Positions 1 through 12,400 of a DNA stretch of 64,000 bases are shown here, piece after piece. The notes below the pieces were generated by a model. It saw only the letters and a program-made list of their open reading frames with translations, ran no database searches and was not told the origin of the DNA. The translations under genes were made by a program, and so were the position numbers. The stretch comes from Nematostella vectensis. Taxonomy: Eukaryota > Cnidaria > Anthozoa > Actiniaria > Edwardsiidae. The stretch covers positions 11,670,084 through 11,734,083 of the forward strand of contig NC_064044.1 of assembly GCF_932526225.1 (NCBI RefSeq), in the 5' to 3' direction. The first letter of the stretch is position 1. Each line of letters starts with the position of its first letter.

Positions 1-130
1 CATCCATTATAACAAGCAGAGCAATTATATTTGATCGCGCTAGAAGAAGAATGGCAAGCTTATGGACAACAGTATTAGACAATTTGCAAACCTTTGATTG
101 TTTACTGTGGACGGAAACATGCTGCAAAGC

Positions 131-1328
131 AGGGCCGTAGCAGGGGTGGGGCACTGGGGGCATGTGCACCCCCTCTTATATTATCAAAAATGATAAGGAA
201 ATGACCAGAGGGGCGTGGCTGTGCCCACCAATATTTCCTTTTTTTCTGTATTGTGCCACCCCCCCAAATCTATTCTATTAGAGTCAGTTTTAAATAAACG
301 TTTTTATATTAAATTGTTTACGTATCTTTTTAGGGGGTAAATTCATCCTTAATCACGCCAACTTTAGTATTTTTAAGGATTAAAATATAACCAGACCACG
401 CTCACGTTAGTATCTTTTAGGGTTGTTTTCAAGCTTTTTCAAAAATTCCCGACGATGATCCCCGTCCGTTTGATATCAGAGTACCCCCTCCCTCCCCCCC
501 TCGGTATTTATGCCGGTAACTTTTTCTGTCGTCTGTGTCTGTGTTGTGCCCAACCCCTCCTAATCCGTGGCCTGTTACGGCTCTGAAGAGTGCGCCACCG
601 GCATATCAATCAATGGCTGTCGTTTTTCTAGATGGTCTAAAAGAGCCTGGGGCGAGCGCGCGGTAGACCTGTGATATTCTAAAACGATAGGGACTAGGCT
701 CCATTTCCAGGATGGCTGCCAGCAAAAACGTTGTAAACAAGAAATCCTGCAAGCTTACGTGGAAATTCTCGACTTACAAAGTTCCAGAGCGATAAAAAAG
801 CAAAAAATTGATTGAAGCGGGACTCCAAAATATGGTATGTAGTGCCTAATAAGGAAATGACCGAGCGAGCTAGAAAAACGAGAGTTTTTAAAACAAGATT
901 GACTGATATGACCGAGTTATCAGAATTGGTACAAGTGGCCGCGCTTTAGGAGAGACTAGAGCTCCAGTCCTCCTCGGTCTGGAGCGGCGCAGATGTCACT
1001 GGTAGCTTTGCATTCAAAGGGAAGCAGGAATGCACGGAGAAGCATTCTACGAAGCAGACGAAGAGTGTGTCACAGCGATTGCAGATCCCTGTTCCACTCG
1101 CCTTCCTCCACATTCACAGAAACAGCAAAGCTGGAAGATCAAGATATGCAGCCTGAGGAAGCTAAAACGACACATTTTTTAAAGGAAGTCAATTAAGAAT
1201 CATTAAGAAAATATTGGGGGGCAAAGGCATGTCCTTACTGGTCATTTCCTTATAATTTTTTAAAATATAATTTTTTTTTTTGGGGGGGGGGCACATGCCC
1301 CCAGTGCCCCACCTTCTGCTACGGCCCT
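131..1328. mobile_element. Non-autonomous DNA element with G-rich inverted ends
   Basis: The left end (132-175) and the reverse complement of the right end (1283-1328) share the core GGGCCGTAGCAG, then a GTGGGGCACTGGGGGCATGTG stretch. A related solo end lies at about 4049-4153. The interior shows no transposase. The short open frame at 993-1196 has no recognisable domain and is not called as a gene. The superfamily is unknown because no clear target duplication was found. Confidence 0.6.
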
Positions 1329-2339
1329 TCAATAGAAATGTCCCTCTCTAAATAATGACGTTTTAGTAGAATTATCATAATATCAAACGAGTCTTTCGAT
1401 TTTAATTGTTTTTATTTTGTTTGCCCACTATACAGTTTGTACTGTTTCATGTTACCTTCTTTACCAGGATTTCAAGAGAGATTATTAAGCCCTTTCTATC
1501 AATTATATCATCCCACAATAACATTGTGACTTGATTTAATTACTAGTGTATATAATCTTTCTCTTCAACTTTCATATTTACTAGAACTAAATCCAAAAAT
1601 AAACTTTGACCAAAGAAATTCCAAAATATGTTTCAATAGAAATACGTTATCCCTCATTTTTTTCACAGCTGCCATAATTTCTGGCAGTTTCAAGTTCCTT
1701 CATGCTTTGTTGGCAGAAATAAATATTGTCCCTCTTGCATATATACATTAATTATCGGGGATCTCACATTAGAAACAACTGGCCTGCTCATTTAATAGAT
1801 TGAAACGTTTACGACCTTCATGTAACGTGATGATTTTACAGTTGGCAAAAGGCTCGTGGTTTGAATAAAGCCGTTAAGCAGAAATTCTGTCAAATAGAAC
1901 TTTCCCTTTTCACGTAATATCTAGATAGCTCATATAGATAAATTGTATGGATATATTGTGGAACAGAATGTCATCCCTCAATTTGAAACTTACTAGAGAC
2001 GTCATAAATTCGAATAAAAACTAACAACGAGTATCAGTGTTTGTGGTTATTTGCTTGGCAAATTAAAAGGAAACGCTACGGTAATAAATACATATAATAA
2101 TCCAAACCCACAAATAAGTTAATAGGACCCCATAAGCACGATTTTAAAATTTAATACGGAACACATCAAGGCTGTACTATGATACCAATGAGATCTCTAT
2201 AATCTTATTATAACTGTATATTAATCTGATCTTAAAGTACCCTATAAATGCGATTTAGACTAACACAAGACACCTTACATTGATACGGGGCACCTCAAAG
2301 TTTGTGATCACTAAGATCTCTTTTATCCTCAACGGATTT
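1329..2339. other. Intergenic, nothing recognised
   Basis: This is AT-rich unique sequence with no convincing open frame, inverted repeat or tandem repeat. It lies downstream of the SLC12A8 stop codon, beyond the 52 bp array. Confidence 0.5.
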
Positions 2340-3345
2340 CCCCCAACTTTTCTATGGGACCGCTGAGATTCCTTGATCTCGGAATACCCCACAACTCTAC
2401 AATGGGACCACTGGGTTTCTTGATCTTTCAACGGAATACCCCACAACTCTACAATGGGACCACTGGGTTTCTTGAGCTTCTAACGGAATACCCCACATCT
2501 CTACAATGGGACCACTGGGTTTCTTGATCTTCTAACGGAATACCCCACAACTCCACAATGGGACCACTGGGTTTCTTGATCTTTCAACGGAATACCCCAC
2601 AACTCTACAATGGGACCACTGGGTTTCTTGAGCTTCTAACGGAATACCCCACATCTCTACAATGGGACCACTGGGTTTCTTGAGCTTCTAACGGAATACC
2701 CCATAACTCTACAATGGGACCACTGGGTTTCTTGATCTTCTAACGGAATACCCCACATCCTTACAATGGGACCACTGGGTTTCTTGAGCTGCTAATAGAA
2801 TACCCCATAACTCTACAATGGGACCACTGGGTTTCTTGATCTTTCAACGGAATACCCACAACTTTACAATGGGACCACTGGGTTTCTTGATCTTTCAACG
2901 GAATACCCCACAACTTTACAATGGGACCACTGGGTTTCTTGAGCTTCTAACGGGATACCCCACATCTCTACAATGGGACCACTGGGTTTCTTGATTTTCT
3001 AACGGAATAACCACATCTCTACAATGGGACCATTAGGTTTCTTGATCTTCTAACGGAATACCCCACAACTCTACAATAGGACCACTGGGTTTCTTGAGCT
3101 TCTAACGGGATACCCACATCTCTATAATGGGACCACTGGATTTCTTGATTTTCTAACGGAATAACCACAACTCTACAATGGGACCAATAGGTTTCTTGAT
3201 CTTCTAACGGAATACCCCACAACTCTACAATGGGACCACTGGGTTTCTTGATCTTTTTACGGAATACCACCAAATCTACAATGGGACCACTGCGTTTTTG
3301 ACCTTCGAACGGAATACCCCACAACTCTACTATGGGACCACTGAG
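2340..3345. repeat. Minisatellite, about 52 bp unit, some 18 copies
   Basis: The core AATGGGACCACTGGGTTTCTT recurs every 52-53 bp, joined by variants of CTAACGGAATACCCCACAA. Copies differ by point changes and 1-2 nt indels, so the open frames across the array (2255-2446, 3019-3324 minus) are repeat translations. The array starts about 100 bp past the SLC12A8 stop codon and may be transcribed as 3' UTR or readthrough. Confidence 0.9.
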
Positions 3346-3441
3346 ATCTCATGAATTCATAATAGAAGCTTGACAATTAAATAATATAATCTGCTGTAAC
3401 AAAATTTTTGAAAATTAAATTACTATGAAGTCCCTCATATC

Positions 3442-6400
3442 CTATTGAGGGGCTAAGTCTGTGATAACGGACGACTGATGACGTCTGTCTCGGTAGGCGA
3501 AATCTGCGTTGTCTTCTGTTAGTTGGTAGGTTGACACACCGTATGGGATGCCGCCTGGTGGTATAACCATTTGTTGCTGAGCAGGTTTTCTTCTGCAACG
3601 CACAATCGATCAAACTAATCAACAGAGCAGGGGCGGATACAGGGGGGTGGATTGGGTGGATATCCACCCACTTTTTGAGTAAAAAAAATCGAAAAGTCAC
3701 TTTGTTTGAAGAAAATAAATGTCTGAGGGACGGGTGGTACTGTCCATTCTCCTTTGCCAGCTTGACTTTGCTGACGCGACAAATCCAATTAAGCTTGAAG
3801 AATTGTAAGATTTATGTAGCGACCTATCAAGAACGACTGGATCAGTTATAGGCCGCCATTATCCACCCCCCATTTTGAAATGCTGGATCCGCCCCTGCGC
3901 AGGTCGGATGTTTCATGTTGCCTGCCTCTCTGAAAACAGCGGAGAAAAAGTTCTCTTCCAAATCTAGAAATTAACAAACAGTTCCGTAGCCATTGCAGGC
4001 CTCGAATTATTGGGGGGGGGGGGGGGGGGGCACGATACAAAAACATTAAGAAAACAATGGGGGCACAGCTACGCCCCTACGGGTCATTTCCTTATATTTT
4101 TTTAGAATATTGGGGGGGCACATGCCCCCAGTGCCCCACCCCCTGCTACAGCCGTGAGTTCTCATTTTGCGTGCGTCTGTGCTCTAATACCTGATTCTAA
4201 TTTATTTTCGCATTGCTTAAGTTTCGCCACAAATTTCTCGGCACATCTGGCGAGTTTTGAAATCGCGATCGCGGAGAAAAAATGTTTAACAGGAAATGGT
4301 AAATTCGCAAAATTGAAGTTCAAGTGACTTTATCGTTTTGTTTTTGCAAAAAAGTCACGTTTACCAATAATGCCTGGTGCACACTAGTGACATAACGACA
4401 TAATGACATAGGCGCATGCACCTTTATTTTCATATGTTCAAGTGTGAACGGTTCGACATTTTGACATAAGCCCAACATAACGACATAAGAGAAATAAAAC
4501 ATGTTTTTTTCTTTAATGTCATTACGCCCATATCGTTATGTCAGGCCTGAAAGAGCGCGTGCGCCTATTTATTATGTCGTTATGTAACTAGTGTGCACTA
4601 GGCATAACTGAAACAAGAACACTATTTTGAAACAAAGCTAACACTCTGTCCCCACCATAAATAAACAGCTTACCTGGTAATTCTTTCGGCAAGAGACTGG
4701 ACCCATCTCACAAAACTAAAATCAGCCGCAATGCCTGAAACCATACAAAGAAAATAAAAACTTGAAGCTATGCTTACAACAAACATAATGAACTAGGAAG
4801 TAGACAATTTTGTAGATAAGTTAAATAATCATTTGGGACTATTTTATGCTGACACAACACAGAATAAACGAGAATTTGGGGGGCGTAAGCTGGGTTGACG
4901 CATAGCTTGTTTGCAGGCGGCACTACTGGTTTTCATCGCAATAAACCCGCGTAATCACATCACGTAACCACATCACCGCCAACAACAACAACAACAACAA
5001 CAAGCAGCACCACAAAAACAGCTAAACATCGCAACTACAACAACCACAACAAAAGCAAATAACAACAAGTAAAAAAAAAACAACAGCAGCTACAAGATGA
5101 ATATACATTTTACCTTTTGGTAAGCTAGGATTCGCCTGCCCAATATAAATATACACGAGTAATGTGACGGAGATGTTGGCGAGTGCGTATCCCCAGTGGA
5201 TGAGGAACATGATCAATAAACTGGCGATAGCCTGGAAAAAAACAACATAAAAAAAAACATTAAAACCGCATTGTCACCAGTTTACTTCCGGAGGACCGAC
5301 GGAAACCTCAACGGTTAAAAGACAAAAGAATCTATTAAAATCCGCGATATTTAACAGGCCATCCGCTCTAAATTATCAATCACATCCTCAAAGAAAATTC
5401 CAATAGACACACTGCTTTCAATATTTTGGAATATTTTTCGCGTCTTCCGTTAAAAATCATCGGATATTGTTACGTTATCGACCGGAAGTAAACTAGTGAC
5501 AATGCGGCTTTAAAACCGGAGGCGTATAGGTATACTGCACGGGCTCTTATATCAAAATCTACGAATTCGTCCCCAAAATGCAATTATAGGAAAGTATTGT
5601 TTGTGGGGAATAAACTAATTCTTACATCAACTGTATGTATGTGTCTTGTTTTCGATCAATCTATCTTTTCCTACGCGTACTTCGTGAGACTTTCACACGA
5701 CGCGCGTGACCTCCGACCTAACCACGCGCTACCTTACCGTCACTTGACCCCCTGTCACCTGTTTTTCCCTTCCACAATATAAAGCTGAACGACATTGAGG
5801 TATTAATTTTCATTAATCGAATTCGTAGGTCTAGATTTATTTAAGGGCTTAACTTAAGCACCCCCTTCTCTAGCTATCCTAGGGCCCGTGGTTTTTGTCA
5901 AGCGTGTCTAACTATAAAGGCAACATAGTCCTTAGCGCACTGCTTGGGGCTTCCTGTGGCTAGCCGTGAGGCACAAGGGCCTGGGTAGATTTAACATGGG
6001 GTTTTGGGTGACGTCAAATCGCCAGCCACAGGGAACCCGAAACACCACAGGAAACCCAAACACCAAAGGAATCCAGAAAAGAACGCAAAGGGCGATGCCG
6101 CTGAAAAAGCTCCGATTTAGGTTTAACTTACCCCAGCCAGAGATACCCAGGGGTAATGCCGCTGAAAAAGGTTTCTTCGATTTAGGTTTAACTTCCCCCA
6201 TCAAGGAAACCCAGGTGTAATGCCGCTGAAAAAAGACTCTCCAATTTAGGTATAACTTACCCCAGCCAGAGATACCCATCTATTACAGAGATCAGAGTAG
6301 TATGAGGAAGGTTGCTTCTCAATCTCCCAGTTGATATGCTGTTCCTCGCTGTACGACTTTTGCTTGGTGTAATCTAGTCAGGAGACAAGAAATCCTCACC

Positions 6401-9400
6401 ATTACCATCACCATCACGATCACCATCACCATCACCATCACCATCACCATCACCATCACCATCACCATCACCATCACCATCACCATCACCATCACCATCA
6501 CCATCACCATCACCATCACCATCATATAATCATTTTCATCACCATCATCACCATCATATAATCATTATCATCACTAACATCACCATAATCATCACCATCA
6601 CCATTATCATCACCACGACTACCGTCACTACCACCATCACCGTAATCACAAAACAACAGCCCTTGTTCCCCTATCTTTATTTCACCTTGCCGCTTGGCCT
6701 TGTCTGTTTGCTTAGTGCCTTTCTCGGCATCGTCCCCTAATAGCTTTGTGGTATCGCTGTCGTCGTAAGTGGCAGGTTTTAGTGTACCGTCCTCATCCCC
6801 ATGATCTTTGCTACCCATGTCAACAGTAATGGCTCCTTTCTCTTGGCCTGGGACACCGTCCTTCTCAACGTTTTCTTTCTCAAGAGAATCGTCTTTTTCT
6901 GTTGCATCAACTGGTAATGAAAAGACAATGCATCTACTGTTACTATGAAATGAAAAAAATTTGTGCTCGTTCTCGGGGTCTGGGTCGGGTACGTTGAAAG
7001 CAATGCACGTGGTATCCGACAATAAAATGGTATGTGTTTTTAAGGAGTTGTTTTAGAATTAGCCATGCTCGAAGATCCAGCGAACTTTATTTTCGTGGCC
7101 GAGCAAAAATGCGCTGGATACTCGAGCATTAGAATTTGCAAGATATGAAGGACTTAATACACGATAACTATTATCTAGACTCTCTTGGGACCCTGAAAAG
7201 GAAACCAAGAACAGTTCGACTGGAATTATCTTTTAGTAGATTATTTGAAAATTAGTCTCAAGGGAACTTGATGCTAATTCTAGTTAGCGGGTAATTCGAG
7301 TTATCCGAGCAGAAACGAGTGAAAATTGTCTCAAGGGAACTTGATGTTAGTTCTAGTTAGCGGGTAATTCGAGTTATCCGAGCAGAAACGAGTGAAAATT
7401 AGTCTCAAGGGAACTTGATGTTAGTTCTAGTTAGCGGGTAATTCGAGTTATCCGAGCAGAAACGAGTGAAAATTAGTCTCAAGGGAACTTGATGTTAGTT
7501 CTAGTTAGCGGGTAATTCAATGCCTATGACCTACTCTTGTTGCCCTTCCAGACCTTCCTTAGAAAATAGCCGTGATAGTGAGAGGTACCAGCCTTGGACA
7601 AAATTGACCTTAGCGGAACTTAGCGGCTTGAATGCGCGCGGTTGTAATGAAATTCCGGCAAGCTCCACTACGAACGAGTTAGGGGTCATCCGACATACCT
7701 TTTTCACCCTCAGTCCCGTACTTTTTAGAGAAACCATCGTCAGACCGAAGTTTAGTAGTCGGGGAAGACTCGGACTTTGTTTCTGAGTCGCGCTGCTGTC
7801 GGCACCCGGCGTCGAGAAGTTTTTGCTTCTGTTTAAGATCGTAGCTCATGGCGAGCTTGAAGTAAGCGTAGTCAATAGAGGCGTACGTGACGAGGAAAGG
7901 CATAGTGACGATAGGAGCGAGCGCGTTCAGGTTTCCGATCAGAATGAACAACATGGCGATGACAGCCACGAAAATTGACGCTACGTAGGGCTCCTTGTTG
8001 GCTCCTCTCTGGTGGGAAAACGCGTCACGGTGAGATCACGTCACATTAACACAACCCGGTTCAACCATTTCACAGTGGCATCATGTCATGTAAAAACACA
8101 CCACGATGAAATCGTATCACGGTGAAATCACGTCACTTTAAAAAGAATCACGACCAAACTATTTCACAGTGACATGTCATATAAGAACACAGTGAGATCA
8201 AGTCATGCAAAAATACATCACGGTCCGATCATGTCACGGTGAAATCACTCAAGGACGAGGTCACGTCATGTTAAAGTCAAACTCTGTCACGGGAAAATGA
8301 TGTCACGACATCATCACACCCCACCGAAACACATCACAGTAACAACCAGGCCCGTACCCAGGATTTTTTTTTGGGGGGAGGGGGTGCGAAATCCTAAAAA
8401 GTGGACCTAATTTTTGCGGGGAAGGAGGTATCTCCACGGGACGTTGAATATCGGATTTTGTTTAAAAAAAGTTTGACTCATAGATTGATGATATATCAGA
8501 GTGATCTAGAAAGACATTTTTTAAATCTTATTCACTTATGCTTTATAGTTTTGTCTACAAATAGCACGTCTATTGCGAACCAGAAGTGGACTTCCTGCTG
8601 TTGCTGTACTGGCCTGACAACACGTCACGTTAGATAACACCATGTTAAAGCACATCGAGCTCAAATCTGGTCAAGCCGCCCACAAGAACACGTCACGGTA
8701 AGATCAGGTCACGTTTAAACATATCACATGATGGTTAAAACAAGTCACGGAAGATCACGTAACGAAAGATCACGTCACGGTAAGATCACGTCACGAAAAA
8801 TCACGTCACGGTAAGATCACGTAACGAGAGATCACGTCACGATAAGATCACGTAACGAAAGATAACGTCACAGTAAGATCACGTCACGAAAGATCACGTA
8901 ACGAAAGATCTCGGAAATACACTCGTCAGGTACTGACCTCCTTCCCGAGTGGCTTGATGATCGGCACCACGTTATCCTGACTGATGACCTGCAAGACGCG
9001 GGGCGCACCGTACTGTGCTCCAAGACACGACGATAGCGACGACACGTACAGACCAAACAGGAACAACACGCCGACCAGGGATACCTGATTAACCGGTTTA
9101 GCGATTTTAGTAGGTTACAGGTAGATTAGGTTTGGGTAACCTGATAAGGGGGTTAGGAAAAAGAACCAGGTTTCGCTCAATCAATAAATGATGCCTGCAT
9201 CCCGGAAGGGGGAGGGGAGGGAGGGGGGGATAGCATTTCAAGGTTCCTTCTTTGGTGAAAAAGAGTCGAAAACACTCATCGAGTCTTTTCAGATATCAAG
9301 GAAGACCTACTAAGAAGCGAGATTAAGTAACGGACAAGGAGTGGACTGTGCGCAAAGATCTTACCTTTGAAGCGATCATATAGTCTGTAAGAAGCGCTTC

Positions 9401-12400
9401 TCGGGTGCAGACCGCCCCCAACAAAACGGCAAACAAGATGTACAGCAAACCACTGAAAAATTAAAAACGCATACAACTGAATTAAAGTCATCATCACCAC
9501 TATCATCATAATAATCATGATCAACATCACCATCACCACCAAAATCATCACCACGTTATTAGTGTTGCCATTATAAAAATCAACCTGATCATCATCAACA
9601 TCATCATCATCGCCAGCAAAAAAAAAAACATCCTCATCCAGGCTAGTCCCTGTCATTCTGATTGGGTTTCCTGTGGTGGCAAGAGTTCTGACGTCACAGC
9701 AAATCCATTCCCTGAACCATGGTTGAGCTCGTCTCAGACCCCGCGCATCCTCACAAGTCATTTCCAAGAAATTGCCTGGGTCTAAGCTAAACATCGTGAA
9801 ACACCCACCTGAAACCTAGAGCAGCTAGTGTCCCGGCTGGGATGTTACTTGACGGGTCCTTCAAATCACCGGACATGTTGATGCCGGACAGGACGCCGGT
9901 CGCGCTGGGGAAGAACACGCCAAATACCGTAAAGAAGTTCTGTTTGGCACCGAACTGGGGCGCGGCATTCTTTTCCATGTTCTCGGTCTTGTAGCCTGTG
10001 AAACCCGCGGCTGCGAAACAAAATACGGGGACAGGTGGGGGATCAGATTCAGTGATTCAGTGAATTTCTGTGAATTTCCCGCGATTGTTATAAAGCAATA
10101 TGGAAAAAGATGTCGACTTTGAGTAAGTAGTTCAATAACTGTGTTTCCATGATAATTATTTCAGAACAGATGAAAACCCCCATATATTTAGAAAACCTGA
10201 ATGGTCATTTGAGTCATTTGGCGCAGATTTTCAAAAGAGGGGGGGGGGGGGAGAGGTTGAGCAGGAAACGGTTTTTAAGCCACGCAATGTGAAAAACCCG
10301 TAGACAGATGTATGTGAAATCCATTATCAGAAAAAGCAAATTTATTGCCTGTCAGAACACTTTAAACACTCCGTATTAAAATTGATAACAAAACAAACCC
10401 TAAAAGTTTACTGGAAGTCTATTTAACAACAATATTACTAAAAAAGTAAAATCTACACTTCCCTGTCACGTAATTCATCTCCGCTAGCAAGGATGTTATC
10501 GATTTTATCAGTATCCAATTCGCTTCTAAGATGCAATACTATGTCACGTGGATCTATACCACGTGATGCATCTTTGTCACATAACAGTCTGTTGTCACGC
10601 ATCTTGACACTATGCAATCCTACATAATCTAATCCTCCAGCATGTTTATTACTGTCACACAATACTTCGTCACATGGTTCGATGTCACGCGGGAATCCTG
10701 CTTCTTCTAATCTTCTTCCAAATATCCTCACACCAGATAATCCTACGCCATTCAATCTGTCAATTTTTTTTACGTCATTCAATTCGACATCACGCGGATC
10801 TACGTCACACCATCGTCCCGCGTCACGTAATTTTCTGTCACATAAGCTTGAACCATCCGGCTTCCGCCTGTCCACGTCACATAACTCAACCAAATGTAAA
10901 TTCTCAGTGTAACGCAATCCCCTGTCACGCTCTTGCGTGTCGCGTTTCGCAGATGACGACACACAAACAGTGTTTCTGTCGTGTCTCCCTCGGCATCTCA
11001 TTATAATCCTCATCATTGCCTTTCGAAATGACCTCATCCTCCAGAAATAAACTATCGGGTTCATCATCGAGTTGGTTAGAAGTAAGACTAAGAATACCCC
11101 ATGCGTGGAACTATAGTCCGTAAACCCCGGTACCACGTGATATACAAGATCAGGCAAGCACGTAAGAAGAGAGAGGACGGTGATGATGAAGAGAGTCTTT
11201 GCTAGCTTGCGTTCCCTCTTCTGTGCACATGGAAATGAGCCTTGTTTGTGGTGCTTACGCTGATTCAGGACCTTCCAATAGATCGCAGAGTAGCACGCAC
11301 ATATTACAGCCAAACCTAGCAGTGCGATTGGGGTGTCTACCCAGAATACATAGTACCGGTATCTTGATAAGTAGAAGGGAGCTACAACAGAGCCTGTGAT
11401 CCACTGTCCAGAGATCGCAACGTTGTACGAGACGCGAGTAAGTTTTCGATGCCGTAAAGGAAAAACGGTGGCCAGCATTCGCTCCAGAGCGATCAGCGGT
11501 ATACCGCGCTGAGACGCCATTACGGCCGAGGTCCATATTAAGTTGAGCGCGGTGTTCCACCAACCCTTGTTATGACCTGCCCACAGTGTAATGCCGTACG
11601 CCATTGAAAAGAGACCTACCAAAGCGTCAGCTGCTGACACACTGATAAGCAAATAAGTGCTAGGTTTGCGAAGATTTTGGTTCAGAGCAAAAGTGAGAAG
11701 AGTCATTGAGTTTAAAATTAAGACAGGGAAACCCTCAATGGCGAAAGCGACGTACACGGACTGCCATAAGGAATTCTTTGTGCTGTTCATGACGGTGACC
11801 AACTTGAGAACAAATGTTCAACGCATTAAACAAGCCTCAATTATTGTTCGCACCATCTTTTCTTGAGATATATCTTTTGAATCCCCTTTTTTCTCTTTCT
11901 TCCGACAGAACAATTTTGTTAGGCCGATGACAGTCTTTTTACCTGGTTGTCAGAGCGCTCAAGGCCAAACTGGAGTGTTTGTTTTTCTTGTATTTTGGAA
12001 ACGTGTGCTCTGCCGGATTGGTCCCATAAATTTGATCTTCTATGGTTTCTGTGTCAACAGATGAACAGTAACGATCTTGGTATAAGAACAGTCGCAGACT
12101 CAAGATACAAACACAAGACAGCTTCCCTCTAAAAGCTTTAAACACTAAATGCCTTCTAATAATAGGTACTCGAACAAGCTGGCGAATGCTTTTCTTTGAC
12201 GCGACCAAGGAACCCTAGGGATCGAAAATAGGAAATCCTCAAATCGATTAGATGTTTTTTTTATCTGATCGCTAGTTAAAACTTTTTCAATTCGTCATCA
12301 CCGAATACAAATAATTTCTAGAAAGCGGGACAATGCTTTCAACTGCAAGTTGCGAAGGATTTGTGATCGATTGAGATGATTTAATAACTTTATCCTTGGT

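Noticed and set aside
2340-3345. CRISPR-like regular array
   Set aside because: Units are contiguous tandem copies without unique spacers, in a eukaryotic locus. It is a minisatellite. The same holds for 35700-37790.
3377-3700. 107-residue frame overlapping the SLC12A8 last exon
   Set aside because: Wrong reading frame; the real frame is fixed by [13 protein letters not shown] and splice phase, with the stop at 3442-3444.
5932-6279. 115-residue frame with repeated GISGWGKL
   Set aside because: Off-frame reading through the splice cassette array.
6319-7022. Met-Val-rich and Asp-rich long frames across the CACCAT repeat
   Set aside because: They are translations of a simple repeat. The only real coding part is SLC12A8 exon 10 at 6686-6910.
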